NCBI GenBank assembly: GCA_900068845.1
Contig: CEFQ01000010.1
Location: 663,326 to 727,325, forward strand
Reading direction: 5' to 3'
From: Enterobacter ludwigii
GTDB taxonomy: Bacteria; Pseudomonadota; Gammaproteobacteria; Enterobacterales; Enterobacteriaceae
DNA: 64,000 bases
Numbering within the stretch: position 1 is the first letter of the stretch; the number at the start of each line of letters is the position of its first letter. A model generated the notes under the pieces. It was given only the letters and a program-made list of their open reading frames with translations. It did not search any database and had not been told where the DNA came from. Both the position numbers and the translations under genes were made by a program. Positions 50,100 through 57,455 of this stretch are shown in pieces.

Positions 50100-50454
50100 G
50101 GCAGGTTCTCCTTGAATAAGTCGGTAAACACATCCCTCATCACTCCGTACAACTTGCTCGGATTGGATTGAAAGTAGAGCGGCTTAAGCCGGCAAACCTT
50201 CGTTATTTCGCAATGACTCGCCTGTGAGTGGCAAAATTACAAAGAAAATGCTGTGATATCTCTAATTTATAAAACAGCGTTTCATTTTTGTGGTTAATGA
50301 AGTGTTAGAAATGCGAGGTCCAGCACACTGAGGTTCAGGTGAGAAATCGGCTTAAAGGCAGCCATTTAATGAAGGAAATGTGGTCCTGAGGTTGAAAGAA
50401 ATGGAATTCCTCACGCATACTGCCTGACTGAACTCAGGCTTAAGGAAATGCACC
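50100..50454. other. Divergent control region between rhiT-like gene and hinT
   Basis: About 355 A+T-rich bases between divergent genes. It carries the KdgR-like box (50268-50286) for the rhiT side and a short hairpin GCCTGA / TCAGGC (50422-50439) just before the hinT ribosome site AAGGA. Half-matches to CRP (TGTGA at 50223 and 50252) were seen but lack second halves. No confident -35/-10 pair was fixed on either strand. Confidence 0.5.
50268..50286 (-). promoter_or_regulatory. KdgR-like operator upstream of the rhiT-rhiN pair
   Basis: TATAAAACAGCGTTTCATT (plus strand) agrees with the KdgR consensus AATRAAAYRNYRTTTYATT at all but the first position. KdgR represses pectin-catabolic genes in soft-rot bacteria until ketodeoxygluconate accumulates. 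The box lies about 170 bases before the transporter start. The kdgR gene is not in the window. Confidence 0.7.
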
Positions 50455-50805
50455 ATGGCTGAAGAAACCATTTTCAGTAAAATCATCCGTCGCGAGATTC
50501 CCGCCGACGTGGTTTATCAGGACGAACTGGTCACCGCCTTCCGTGATATCGCGCCCAAAGCGCCCACCCATATTCTGATCATCCCCAATGTATTGATTGC
50601 AACAACCAACGATGTGCAGGCCGCGCACGAGCAGGCGCTGGGCCGCATGATCACCGTGGCAGCCAAAATTGCCCGTGATGAAGGCATCGCCGAAGACGGT
50701 TATCGCCTCATCATGAACTGTAACAGTCACGGCGGTCAGGAGGTTTATCACATCCACATGCATTTGGTCGGCGGTCAGCCGCTGGGCCCAATGCTGGCCA
50801 TCTAA
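50455..50805 (+). CDS. hinT: Purine nucleoside phosphoramidase HinT
   Basis: HIT-family hydrolase that cleaves adenosine 5'-phosphoramidates. The 116 residues carry the histidine triad HIHMHLVGG (HxHxH) near residues 99-107 with the nucleophilic middle His, and the conserved [19 protein letters not shown]-terminus. An AAGGA site precedes the ATG. It begins the hinT-ycfL-lpoB-thiK-nagZ-ycfP run seen in E. coli. Confidence 0.97.
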   Translation: MAEETIFSKIIRREIPADVVYQDELVTAFRDIAPKAPTHILIIPNVLIATTNDVQAAHEQALGRMITVAAKIARDEGIAEDGYRLIMNCNSHGGQEVYHIHMHLVGGQPLGPMLAI

Positions 50806-50822
50806 CTCAGGCGGACAATGTG

Positions 50823-51188
50823 ATGCGTCAATGGCTGAGTGGCTTGCTGTTGCTAACCCTTGCGGGTTGCAGCAGTGATAAGCCGATGATTAATACTTCA
50901 CAGTCGCTGGTAATGGAATCGGCGGTGTTATCCGCGGGTATTATTACTGATGATCCTAAGTTGACCGAAGAAGATGGTCAGCAGCGTGCCATGAGCGTGT
51001 TGTACAACCAGCGTGAAACGCCGGTGAAAGTACACTATCGTTTCTACTGGTACGACGATAAAGGATTGGAAATTACGCCGGAAGAGCCAGCGCAGATCCA
51101 AATCGTACCGGCGCATGGTAGCGTAGAAGTGGCTTCACAAATGGGCAATCCGACCGCCAGTAAGGTGCGTCTCTATCTTTATCTTTAA
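50823..51188 (+). CDS. ycfL: YcfL-family lipoprotein
   Basis: Small predicted outer-membrane lipoprotein of about 121 residues, function unknown; it is conserved next to lpoB. The signal MRQWLSGLLLLTLAGC gives lipidated Cys16. The DUF1425 core has NTSQSLVMES, LYNQRETPVKVHYRFYWYD and the C-terminal KVRLYLYL. GTG at 50820 and ATG at 50823 are adjacent; the ATG was chosen, and the difference is one residue. Confidence 0.92.
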   Translation: MRQWLSGLLLLTLAGCSSDKPMINTSQSLVMESAVLSAGIITDDPKLTEEDGQQRAMSVLYNQRETPVKVHYRFYWYDDKGLEITPEEPAQIQIVPAHGSVEVASQMGNPTASKVRLYLYL

Positions 51189-51198
51189 GGAGTAAGCT

Positions 51199-51795
51199 GT
51201 GATTCGCAGTATTAAACGTTCGGGCGCGCTGCTGTTTGCGCTAATGCTCACCGGTTGTGTTGTGCAACAACAGACGCCGGCACCGGTAGAACCCACGCAG
51301 CCGACCACGCCTACTCAGCCGGTAGAGCCGCCAACGCAGCCAGTGCCGCCACCGCAAACCGTGCCGCAGCCACCGAAGCTAAAAACCATTAACTGGGACG
51401 CCAGCGTACAATCGTTGGTGGGTAAAATGGTGCAATCTTCAGGCGTGAATCCGGGCAGCGTGTTGCTGGTGGATCGCATTAAGAACAGCACTAACGGCGC
51501 GTTGCAAACTGACAAAGCCACCGACGCGATCCAGAATGCGCTGGCCAATAACGGCAAGTTCACGCTGATCACGCCAGAGCAGTTGGCGCAGGCCAAGCAG
51601 ACGTTGGGCTTATCGCCAGATGACAGCCTTAATTCGCGCAGTAAAGCGATTGGTCTGGCACGCAACGTCAACGCGCAGTATGTGCTGTACAGCAATGCGA
51701 AGGGCGATGTGAAAGCGCCGACGCTGCAAATGCAGCTGATGCTGGTGCAGACCGGTGAAATCATCTGGTCAGGAAACGGTGTTGCTCAACCCTGA
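51199..51795 (+). CDS. lpoB: Penicillin-binding protein activator LpoB
   Basis: Outer-membrane lipoprotein that reaches through the peptidoglycan to stimulate PBP1b. The GTG start gives 198 residues: signal with lipobox LTGC (Cys20), a Pro/Thr/Gln-rich disordered linker (about 26-60) that spans the periplasm and a TolB-N-like globular domain with GVNPGSVLLVDRIKNSTNGALQT. AGGAG precedes the GTG. Its last 17 bases overlap the start of thiK. Confidence 0.95.
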   Translation: MIRSIKRSGALLFALMLTGCVVQQQTPAPVEPTQPTTPTQPVEPPTQPVPPPQTVPQPPKLKTINWDASVQSLVGKMVQSSGVNPGSVLLVDRIKNSTNGALQTDKATDAIQNALANNGKFTLITPEQLAQAKQTLGLSPDDSLNSRSKAIGLARNVNAQYVLYSNAKGDVKAPTLQMQLMLVQTGEIIWSGNGVAQP

Positions 51796-52597
51796 TCCCC
51801 AGCTGCAAAAAATGATTCAGCAACAATGGCCGACGGCGCAAGCTGCCGGTCATTTTTTCGCGCTGCCGGGACTGAGCGGGCAAAGCGTGCGCGTGCAGAC
51901 GTCGCAGGGCGAGTTGCTGGCGCGACGTGCGCCGCCGCAGGTGATTCCGTTTGTTGATCGCCAGCGCGAATACCGCGTGTTGCAGCGGCTGAGACACGCG
52001 GAGTTGGGGCCGCAGCCGCTGGTGTGGCGCGATCCCTGGCTACTACAAAGTTGGCTCCCAGGCGAGGTGCTCAAGCCCGCGCAGTTTAATGCGCAGCGAG
52101 AGGCGATTTTGCTGCTGCTGCAGCGTCTGCACCAACAGCCCTTAACCGGCTACCGTTTACGCTTAGCGCCGCTGCTGCAGCGCTATTGGCAGCTTTGCCA
52201 TCAGCGTCATTGGCGCTGGCAGCGTCGTCTGCAGCGCTTATTACAGCAGGGCGAACCGCAGCCATTGCGCCTTGCGCCACTGCATATGGACGTGCATGCC
52301 GGTAACCTGATTGCTACGCCTGCCGGATTACGCCTGATCGACTGGGAATACGCCGCCGACGGCGACGTGGCGCTGGAACTGGCGGCGGTGTGTGCAGTTG
52401 ATGGTGATACGCGATCGGCGTGGATTAGCGGTTATGCTGCACAGGCCCATCTGGACGAGCAAGCGCTGGCGCGCCAGATGCAGCGCTGGCAGCCGTGGCT
52501 GCAATTGTTGATGGCCAGTTGGTATCAGCTGCGTGCCGAGCAGAGCCAGGATGACACATTACTACAGCTGGCGCAGGCCAGCTGGCACGATCTTTAA
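51779..52597 (+). CDS. thiK: Thiamine kinase
   Basis: Phosphorylates salvaged thiamine to thiamine monophosphate. The GTG at 51779, preceded by AGGA, gives 272 residues (E. coli 274). An upstream in-frame GTG at 51755 lies deeper in lpoB and has no good site. The aminoglycoside-phosphotransferase fold is marked by PLHMDVHAGNL (catalytic Asp) and LIDWEYAADGDVALELA (metal-binding Asp). The N-terminal lobe is divergent, as usual in this family. The gene is unusually rich in Gln and Leu codons. Confidence 0.93.
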   Translation: MLLNPDPQLQKMIQQQWPTAQAAGHFFALPGLSGQSVRVQTSQGELLARRAPPQVIPFVDRQREYRVLQRLRHAELGPQPLVWRDPWLLQSWLPGEVLKPAQFNAQREAILLLLQRLHQQPLTGYRLRLAPLLQRYWQLCHQRHWRWQRRLQRLLQQGEPQPLRLAPLHMDVHAGNLIATPAGLRLIDWEYAADGDVALELAAVCAVDGDTRSAWISGYAAQAHLDEQALARQMQRWQPWLQLLMASWYQLRAEQSQDDTLLQLAQASWHDL

Positions 52598-52612
52598 CCT
52601 AGGATTTTAAAC

Positions 52613-53656
52613 ATGACCATGAACACGCCTGGACCGCTGATGCTCGACGTCGAAAGCTATGAGCTGGACGCCGAAGAGCGCGAAATTCTGCAGCATCCGC
52701 TGGTGGGCGGGCTGATTTTGTTTACCCGCAACTTCCACGATGTCGAGCAGTTGGCAGAGCTGGTGCGCCAGATTCGCGCTGCTTCGCGTCATCGTCTGGT
52801 GGTGGCGGTGGATCAGGAAGGCGGCCGCGTACAGCGTTTCCGCGACGGCTTCACGCAGCTGCCGGCCATGCAATCTTTCGCCGCGCTACACGATCTCAAC
52901 GTTGCGGGTGAACTGGCGCAGCAGGCGGGTTGGCAAATGGCGGCAGAGATGATCGCCATGGACATCGACATCAGTTTCGCGCCAGTGCTGGATATTGGTC
53001 ACATCAGTGCGGCCATTGGGGATCGTTCGTTCCATGAAGATCCGTCCATCGCGCTGCAGGTCGCGCGTCGTTTTATCAACGGCATGCATGAAGCGGGCAT
53101 GAAAACCACCGGTAAACATTTTCCCGGTCACGGCGCGGTCAGCGCGGATTCGCATAAAGAGACGCCGCGCGACCCTCGCGATGCCGCCACGCTGCGTCAG
53201 CATGACATGGCGATCTTTAAGCAGTTGATTGACGAGCAGCTACTCGATGCGGTGATGCCGGCGCACGTTATCTATACTGAGGTGGACCCGTTGCCCGCCA
53301 GCGGTTCGCCGTACTGGCTGCAAACCGTGTTGCGTAAAGAGCTCGGCTTCAACGGCGTGATTTTCTCTGATGACTTATCAATGGAAGGCGCGGCGGTGAT
53401 GGGCAGCTACGCCGAACGCGCACAGCAGTCGCTGAATGCCGGTTGCGATATGATCCTGGTGTGCAATCAGCGCGCGGGCGCGGTAAGCGTGCTGGATAAC
53501 TTGACGCCGATCGAGGCAGAACGCGTGACACAGTTATACCATCAAGGCCGTTTAACCCGTCAAAGCCTGTTGGCAAGCGATCGCTGGCGGCAAAATCAGC
53601 GTCAGTTAAGCGCGTTACAAGAGCGCTGGCTGGCGCACAAAGCCTCGGGCAGATAA
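52613..53656 (+). CDS. nagZ: Beta-N-acetylglucosaminidase NagZ
   Basis: Cytoplasmic GH3 enzyme of peptidoglycan recycling that removes GlcNAc from anhydromuropeptides, and so influences ampC induction in species that have it. The 347 residues show [33 protein letters not shown] with the catalytic His on its flexible loop, and the nucleophile Asp in SDDLSMEGA. An AGGA site precedes the ATG; a second ATG two codons on is nearly as likely. Confidence 0.97.
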   Translation: MTMNTPGPLMLDVESYELDAEEREILQHPLVGGLILFTRNFHDVEQLAELVRQIRAASRHRLVVAVDQEGGRVQRFRDGFTQLPAMQSFAALHDLNVAGELAQQAGWQMAAEMIAMDIDISFAPVLDIGHISAAIGDRSFHEDPSIALQVARRFINGMHEAGMKTTGKHFPGHGAVSADSHKETPRDPRDAATLRQHDMAIFKQLIDEQLLDAVMPAHVIYTEVDPLPASGSPYWLQTVLRKELGFNGVIFSDDLSMEGAAVMGSYAERAQQSLNAGCDMILVCNQRAGAVSVLDNLTPIEAERVTQLYHQGRLTRQSLLASDRWRQNQRQLSALQERWLAHKASGR

Positions 53657-53695
53657 GCGTCGCTGCCCGGATTTCATTCCACGCTGAGGATAATC

Positions 53696-54238
53696 ATGAT
53701 CATCTATCTGCACGGTTTTGATTCCAACAGTCCGGGCAACCATGAAAAGGTGCTGCAGCTGCAGTTTATCGACCCGGACGTCAGATTAGTGAGCTACAGC
53801 ACCCGCCATCCCAAACACGACATGCAGTTTCTGCTGAAAGAGTGCGACAAGCTGCTGCAACAGGGCGATGATGCGCATCCGCTGATATGCGGGGTTGGGC
53901 TGGGCGGGTATTGGGCCGAGCGCATTGGTTTTCTCTGCGGCATGCGTCAGGTGATGTTCAATCCTAATTTGTTCCCGTTTGAAAACATGGAAGGCAAAAT
54001 CGATCGCCCGGAAGAGTATCTCGATATTGCTACCAAGTGCGTCAGCGATTTTCGTGAAAAGAACCGCGAAAAGTGCCTGGCGATTCTCTCTCGTCAGGAT
54101 GAAGCGCTGGATAATCAGCGCAGTGCGGGACATCTGCATCCGTTCTATGAAATCATCTGGGATGACGAAGCCAGCCATAAATTTAAGAATATCGCGCCGC
54201 ATTTACAGCGCATCAAAGCGTTCAAACTCCTCGCCTGA
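53696..54238 (+). CDS. ycfP: YcfP family (UPF0227) alpha/beta-hydrolase-like protein
   Basis: Esterase-like protein of 180 residues, the E. coli length; no activity is firmly assigned. It keeps [18 protein letters not shown], the position of the nucleophile elbow as [14 protein letters not shown] (Gly where many hydrolases have Ser) and [20 protein letters not shown]. Last gene of the hinT run; ndh follows with its own FNR-linked promoter. Confidence 0.94.
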   Translation: MIIYLHGFDSNSPGNHEKVLQLQFIDPDVRLVSYSTRHPKHDMQFLLKECDKLLQQGDDAHPLICGVGLGGYWAERIGFLCGMRQVMFNPNLFPFENMEGKIDRPEEYLDIATKCVSDFREKNREKCLAILSRQDEALDNQRSAGHLHPFYEIIWDDEASHKFKNIAPHLQRIKAFKLLA

Positions 54239-54302
54239 TCGCCAGCGCGCCGTGTGATGCGGCGCATAAAATGTGTAACATTCTGATAATTCAGCTGAAA
54301 GA

Positions 54303-54316
54303 TTGATGTACATCAA
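54303..54316 (+). promoter_or_regulatory. FNR box upstream of ndh
   Basis: TTGATGTACATCAA is a perfect FNR consensus (TTGAT-N4-ATCAA). A possible -10 TATTCT is at 54347-54352. FNR represses ndh without oxygen in E. coli, so this site fits aerobic-only expression. Confidence 0.88.
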
Positions 54317-54450
54317 TTTTCTTATGTGATGTCTCCGACGCCGTGATATTCTGCCCTCAGCTCGCGATTTAACGTCGCCAACCCTATGTTTATTAAGGTT
54401 TTTATTAACCATTAATTAACTATTGGTTTACAACTTTGAGGGGGTCTTTG

Positions 54451-55755
54451 TTGACTACATCTATGGAAAAAATCGTTATCATCGGCGGTGGTGCGGGTGG
54501 CTTAGAGCTGGCAACCCAGCTCGGTCACAAGCTGGGACGCAAGAAGAAAGCCGAGATCATTCTGGTCGATCGTAACCACAGCCATCTATGGAAACCGCTG
54601 CTGCATGAAGTGGCAACCGGTTCGATGGATGAAGGGATTGATGCGCTGAGCTACCTGGCCCACGCGCGTAATCATGGCTTCCAGTTCCAACTGGGATCGC
54701 TGACGCAAATCAACCGTGAAAGCAAAACCCTTGAGCTGGCCGAAATCCGCGACGCGGAAGGTGCGTTATTAGTGCCGCAGCGTGAGCTGGCCTACGATCG
54801 CCTGGTCATTGCGCTCGGCAGTACCTCAAACGACTTCGGCACGCCGGGGGTAAAAGATCACTGCATCTTCCTCGATAACCCGCATCAGGCACGTCGTTTC
54901 CACAACGAAATGCTCAACCTGTTCCTGCGTTTCTCGGCCAGCGAAGGCAGCCTGGAGAAAGTGAATATTGCCATTGTCGGCGGCGGCGCCACCGGCGTGG
55001 AACTCTCCGCAGAGCTGTATAACGCGGTGAAACAGCTGCACAGCTACGGTTATAAAGGTCTGGATAGCAGCTCGTTGAATGTCACGCTGGTGGAAGCCGG
55101 TGAACGTATTCTGCCGGCGCTGCCACCGCGTATCTCCGCCGCGGCACATCAGGAACTGACTAAGCTCGGCGTGCGTGTATTGACGCAAACGATGGTAACC
55201 AGCGCCACAGAAAAGGGCTTGAATACCAAAGGCGGCGAATTCATTGATGCCGATTTGATGGTGTGGGCGGCCGGTATTAAAGCGCCAGACTTCCTGAAAG
55301 AGATTGGCGGCCTGGAAACCAACCGTATCAATCAGCTGGTGGTGAAAGAGACGTTACAAACCACGCTGGATGACGACATCTATGCCATTGGCGATTGCGC
55401 ATCCTGCGCGCTGCCGGGTGGCGGATTTGTGCCGCCGCGTGCGCAGTCGGCGCATCAGATGGCGTCGCGGGCACTGGACAATATTCTCGCCCAGCGTAAA
55501 GACAAGCCATTGAAAGCCTATGTCTATAAAGATCACGGTTCGCTGGTATCGCTCTCCCGCTTCAGTACCGTAGGAAGTTTGATGGGCAACCTGATGCGCG
55601 GATCGATGATGGTGGAAGGGCGCATTGCGCGTTTTGTCTACATCTCTCTATATCGTATGCACCAGATTGCGCTCCACGGATACTTCAAGACCGGGTTGAT
55701 GATGCTGGTCGGCAGTCTTAACCGCGTACTGCGTCCGCGCCTCAAGCTGCACTAA
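54451..55755 (+). CDS. ndh: NADH dehydrogenase II
   Basis: Non-proton-pumping NADH:ubiquinone oxidoreductase on the inner face of the membrane. The TTG start, 6 bases after GAGGGGG, gives 434 residues, the E. coli length; no ATG is suitably placed, the first in-frame ATG being four codons later. Two dinucleotide-binding motifs are visible, [16 protein letters not shown] (FAD) and [17 protein letters not shown] (NADH), plus [10 protein letters not shown] and the C-terminal amphipathic membrane anchor. Confidence 0.97.
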   Translation: MTTSMEKIVIIGGGAGGLELATQLGHKLGRKKKAEIILVDRNHSHLWKPLLHEVATGSMDEGIDALSYLAHARNHGFQFQLGSLTQINRESKTLELAEIRDAEGALLVPQRELAYDRLVIALGSTSNDFGTPGVKDHCIFLDNPHQARRFHNEMLNLFLRFSASEGSLEKVNIAIVGGGATGVELSAELYNAVKQLHSYGYKGLDSSSLNVTLVEAGERILPALPPRISAAAHQELTKLGVRVLTQTMVTSATEKGLNTKGGEFIDADLMVWAAGIKAPDFLKEIGGLETNRINQLVVKETLQTTLDDDIYAIGDCASCALPGGGFVPPRAQSAHQMASRALDNILAQRKDKPLKAYVYKDHGSLVSLSRFSTVGSLMGNLMRGSMMVEGRIARFVYISLYRMHQIALHGYFKTGLMMLVGSLNRVLRPRLKLH

Positions 55756-56052
55756 TGATTCCCGGGCGGTGTAATGCCGCCCCACGCTATGCTAGCTGCC
55801 GTAAGCCGCTGAAAAATCCACGTTCAGCTTAAGATTACGGCACGATTTCACCCGCTCTCAGAACTCTCCTAAAAGCTGGCCCTGATGGGTTTCCGCTGCG
55901 TTTCCTCCATTAATCTGATGTTGCAATTACGGTCCATCTGTAAAACTTATTACCAACAAACACGGCGCGGCGCGCACGCCGGTTATGCCTCGGCTACACA
56001 GGATTTCGTAGCGGCAGGAATGCGCGGTAACAACCTTCAGGAGGACATTCCT
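55756..56052. other. ndh-ycfJ gap with nested hairpins
   Basis: About 300 bases without a gene. GGGCGG / CCGCCC (55764-55782) follows the ndh stop but has no T run. A larger nested stem spans 55797-55842: outer TGCCGTAA / TTACGGCA and inner GCTGAA / TTCAGC. The rest holds the ycfJ promoter and its AGGAGGA ribosome site (56039-56045). No confident -35/-10 pair was fixed. Confidence 0.5.
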
Positions 56053-56595
56053 GTGAATAAATCAATGTTAGCGGGTATCGGTATCGGCGTAGCAGCAGCG
56101 TTAGGTGTTGCCGCAGTCGCCAGCATGGATGTTTTCGATCGCGGCCCGCAGTTTGCACAAGTCTTGTCGGCAACACCGATCAAAGAGAGTATCAAACAGC
56201 CGCGACAGGAGTGTCGCAACGTGACCTTAACCCATCGTCGTGCGGTACAGGATGAGAATCGTATTGCCGGTTCGGTGCTGGGCGCGGTAGCAGGCGGCGT
56301 GTTGGGCCATCAGTTTGGTGGCGGACGCGGACGCGATGTCGCTACAGTAGCGGGTGCGCTGGCTGGGGGTTACGGCGGTAATCAGGTGCAAGGTGCGTTG
56401 CAGGATCGCGATACATACACCACCAACGAGCAACGTTGCAAAACGGTATATGATAAACAGGAAAAAATGCTGGGTTATGATGTGACCTATAAAATAGGCG
56501 ACCAGCAGGGCAAAATCCGCATGGAAAACGACCCTGGCACCCGCATTCCACTCGACCGAAATGGTCAGCTAATACTCAATTCGAATCAGGCCTAA
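56053..56595 (+). CDS. ycfJ: Glycine-zipper protein YcfJ
   Basis: Predicted envelope protein with a glycine-zipper 2TM domain; the role is unknown, though its E. coli homologue is linked to surface and biofilm phenotypes. The GTG start lies 7 bases after AGGAGGA and gives 180 residues (E. coli 179). An N-terminal hydrophobic anchor (MLAGIGIGVAAALGVAAVA) leads to the glycine zipper GSVLGAVAGGVLGHQFGGG and AGALAGGYGGNQ, and a hydrophilic C-terminal half (YDKQEKMLGYDVTYKIGDQQ). The frame is open further upstream, without a ribosome site. Confidence 0.95.
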   Translation: MNKSMLAGIGIGVAAALGVAAVASMDVFDRGPQFAQVLSATPIKESIKQPRQECRNVTLTHRRAVQDENRIAGSVLGAVAGGVLGHQFGGGRGRDVATVAGALAGGYGGNQVQGALQDRDTYTTNEQRCKTVYDKQEKMLGYDVTYKIGDQQGKIRMENDPGTRIPLDRNGQLILNSNQA

Positions 56596-56628
56596 TTGGG
56601 CAAAGATGCATCACAGCAGCCGTAACGT

Positions 56629-56652
56629 AAAAGCGCCGCAAGGCGCTTTTTT
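56629..56652 (+). terminator. Rho-independent terminator of ycfJ
   Basis: A perfect 9-bp stem (AAAAGCGCC / GGCGCTTTT) with a GCAA loop runs into six T, 33 bases after the ycfJ stop. Confidence 0.9.
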
Positions 56653-56700
56653 CGTCGGTCCGCCATGAATAGTGACCTTCTGTCCCGTTGAATAATGACC

Positions 56701-56724
56701 GGTCGCCCTAAATGGCGTAATGCC
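56701..56724 (+). repeat. REP-like repeat copy 1 (degenerate)
   Basis: GGTCGCCCTAAATGGCG then TAATGCC; it shares the GGTCGCC...ATGGCG palindrome with the other copies around mfd but lacks the GTAG head. Confidence 0.6.
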
Positions 56725-57053
56725 GATCAGTAAAGCGCCGAGCGACTTTCGTTCGCCATTAGCTGGGGCAGTTTCAGTATTGCTATGCGGCGACCGAGAA
56801 GAGGGCGTATGGTCACGCCCTTTTCACTCCCTGGCCCTGCACCAGCCCAGCCCGCCGCTGCGCGATGCCTTCACTCACTCACTCACGATTCCTGACGGAC
56901 CGGCGGCGATTCGCTCCTGCTCAACGCCGCCACTCGCCGCATCCCTGCGGCTCGCCCTAGAATCCTTCACTCGCTCAGCGGGCTGGGATGTCGTCTCCAC
57001 ACCCGTGCCGCAGCAACAATGTCTATTTCCGAATCATCCCCGCTGTAACGCCT

Positions 57054-57080
57054 GTAGGGTCGCCATTCATGGCGACCAGG
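57054..57080 (+). repeat. GTAG-headed REP-like repeat copy 2
   Basis: GTAG followed by the near-perfect palindrome GGTCGCCAT-TC-ATGGCGACC and then AGG. A GTAG tetranucleotide before an imperfect palindrome is the form of REP sequences linked to REP-associated tyrosine transposases. Confidence 0.75.
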
Positions 57081-57424
57081 TTTGCTTAAACCTTCAGCCA
57101 ACGAAATTTCAGACCAGATATTGCATTCACAGGCAGCGGTGTTGGGCGCCATCCGCAGCGCCGAGCGCAGAGCGACGGCCCGGATGAGCCGACACGACGT
57201 CGGCGAAAGCGCGGCATGAGCCAGGGATGGCGAATCCGCGCGGTCCGTCAGGCCGGAGGGATAAGCAAGGGAACAGCGAGGACGGCGCAGGCGCGGATTG
57301 CTAAGGTCCGCGCCTTCGGACCTTAGCCCGGCCGCCTGCTTGACGCGTTCTGAAACTGCCTGATGCCTGGCGGGCGGAACCTCTGCGGTGTCAGTGCACA
57401 GCTCAGCGCATGCTTAACTGACGA

Positions 57425-57451
57425 GCATTACGCCATGTATGGCGACCCTAC
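57425..57451 (-). repeat. GTAG-headed REP-like repeat copy 3
   Basis: Read on the minus strand: GTAGGGTCGCCATACATGGCG, then TAATGC. It lies five bases before the mfd stop codon (plus-strand coordinates), in opposite orientation to copy 2. Confidence 0.75.
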
Positions 57452-57455
57452 GGCA

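Larger units (their letters stand above)
56653..57455. other. Non-coding block between ycfJ and mfd
   Basis: About 800 GC-rich bases with no convincing gene, lying between two REP-like copies and containing a third. It is an imperfect long inverted repeat: GGCAGTTTCAG (56767-56777) faces CTGAAACTGCC (57350-57360), and CCTGACGGACCG (56891-56902) faces CGGTCCGTCAGG (57241-57252) in the same order. A perfect 11-bp hairpin (GCTAAGGTCCG / CGGACCTTAGC, 57300-57327) lies near the right end. A short TCAC microsatellite occurs at 56871-56886. The 155-residue open frame here has no ribosome site or protein-like composition. Confidence 0.6.

Noticed and set aside
55885-56052. In-frame upstream extension of ycfJ
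   Set aside because: The GTG at 56053 has an AGGAGGA site at ideal spacing and matches the family N-terminus; the extension has no ribosome site.
56871-56886. Tandem TCAC repeat as a possible phase-variable tract
   Set aside because: Only about four units, not linked to any gene or promoter.
56720-57187. 155-residue plus-strand open frame downstream of ycfJ
   Set aside because: No ribosome site, composition biased to Ser, Pro and Arg, and it runs across a REP-like copy and one arm of the palindromic block.
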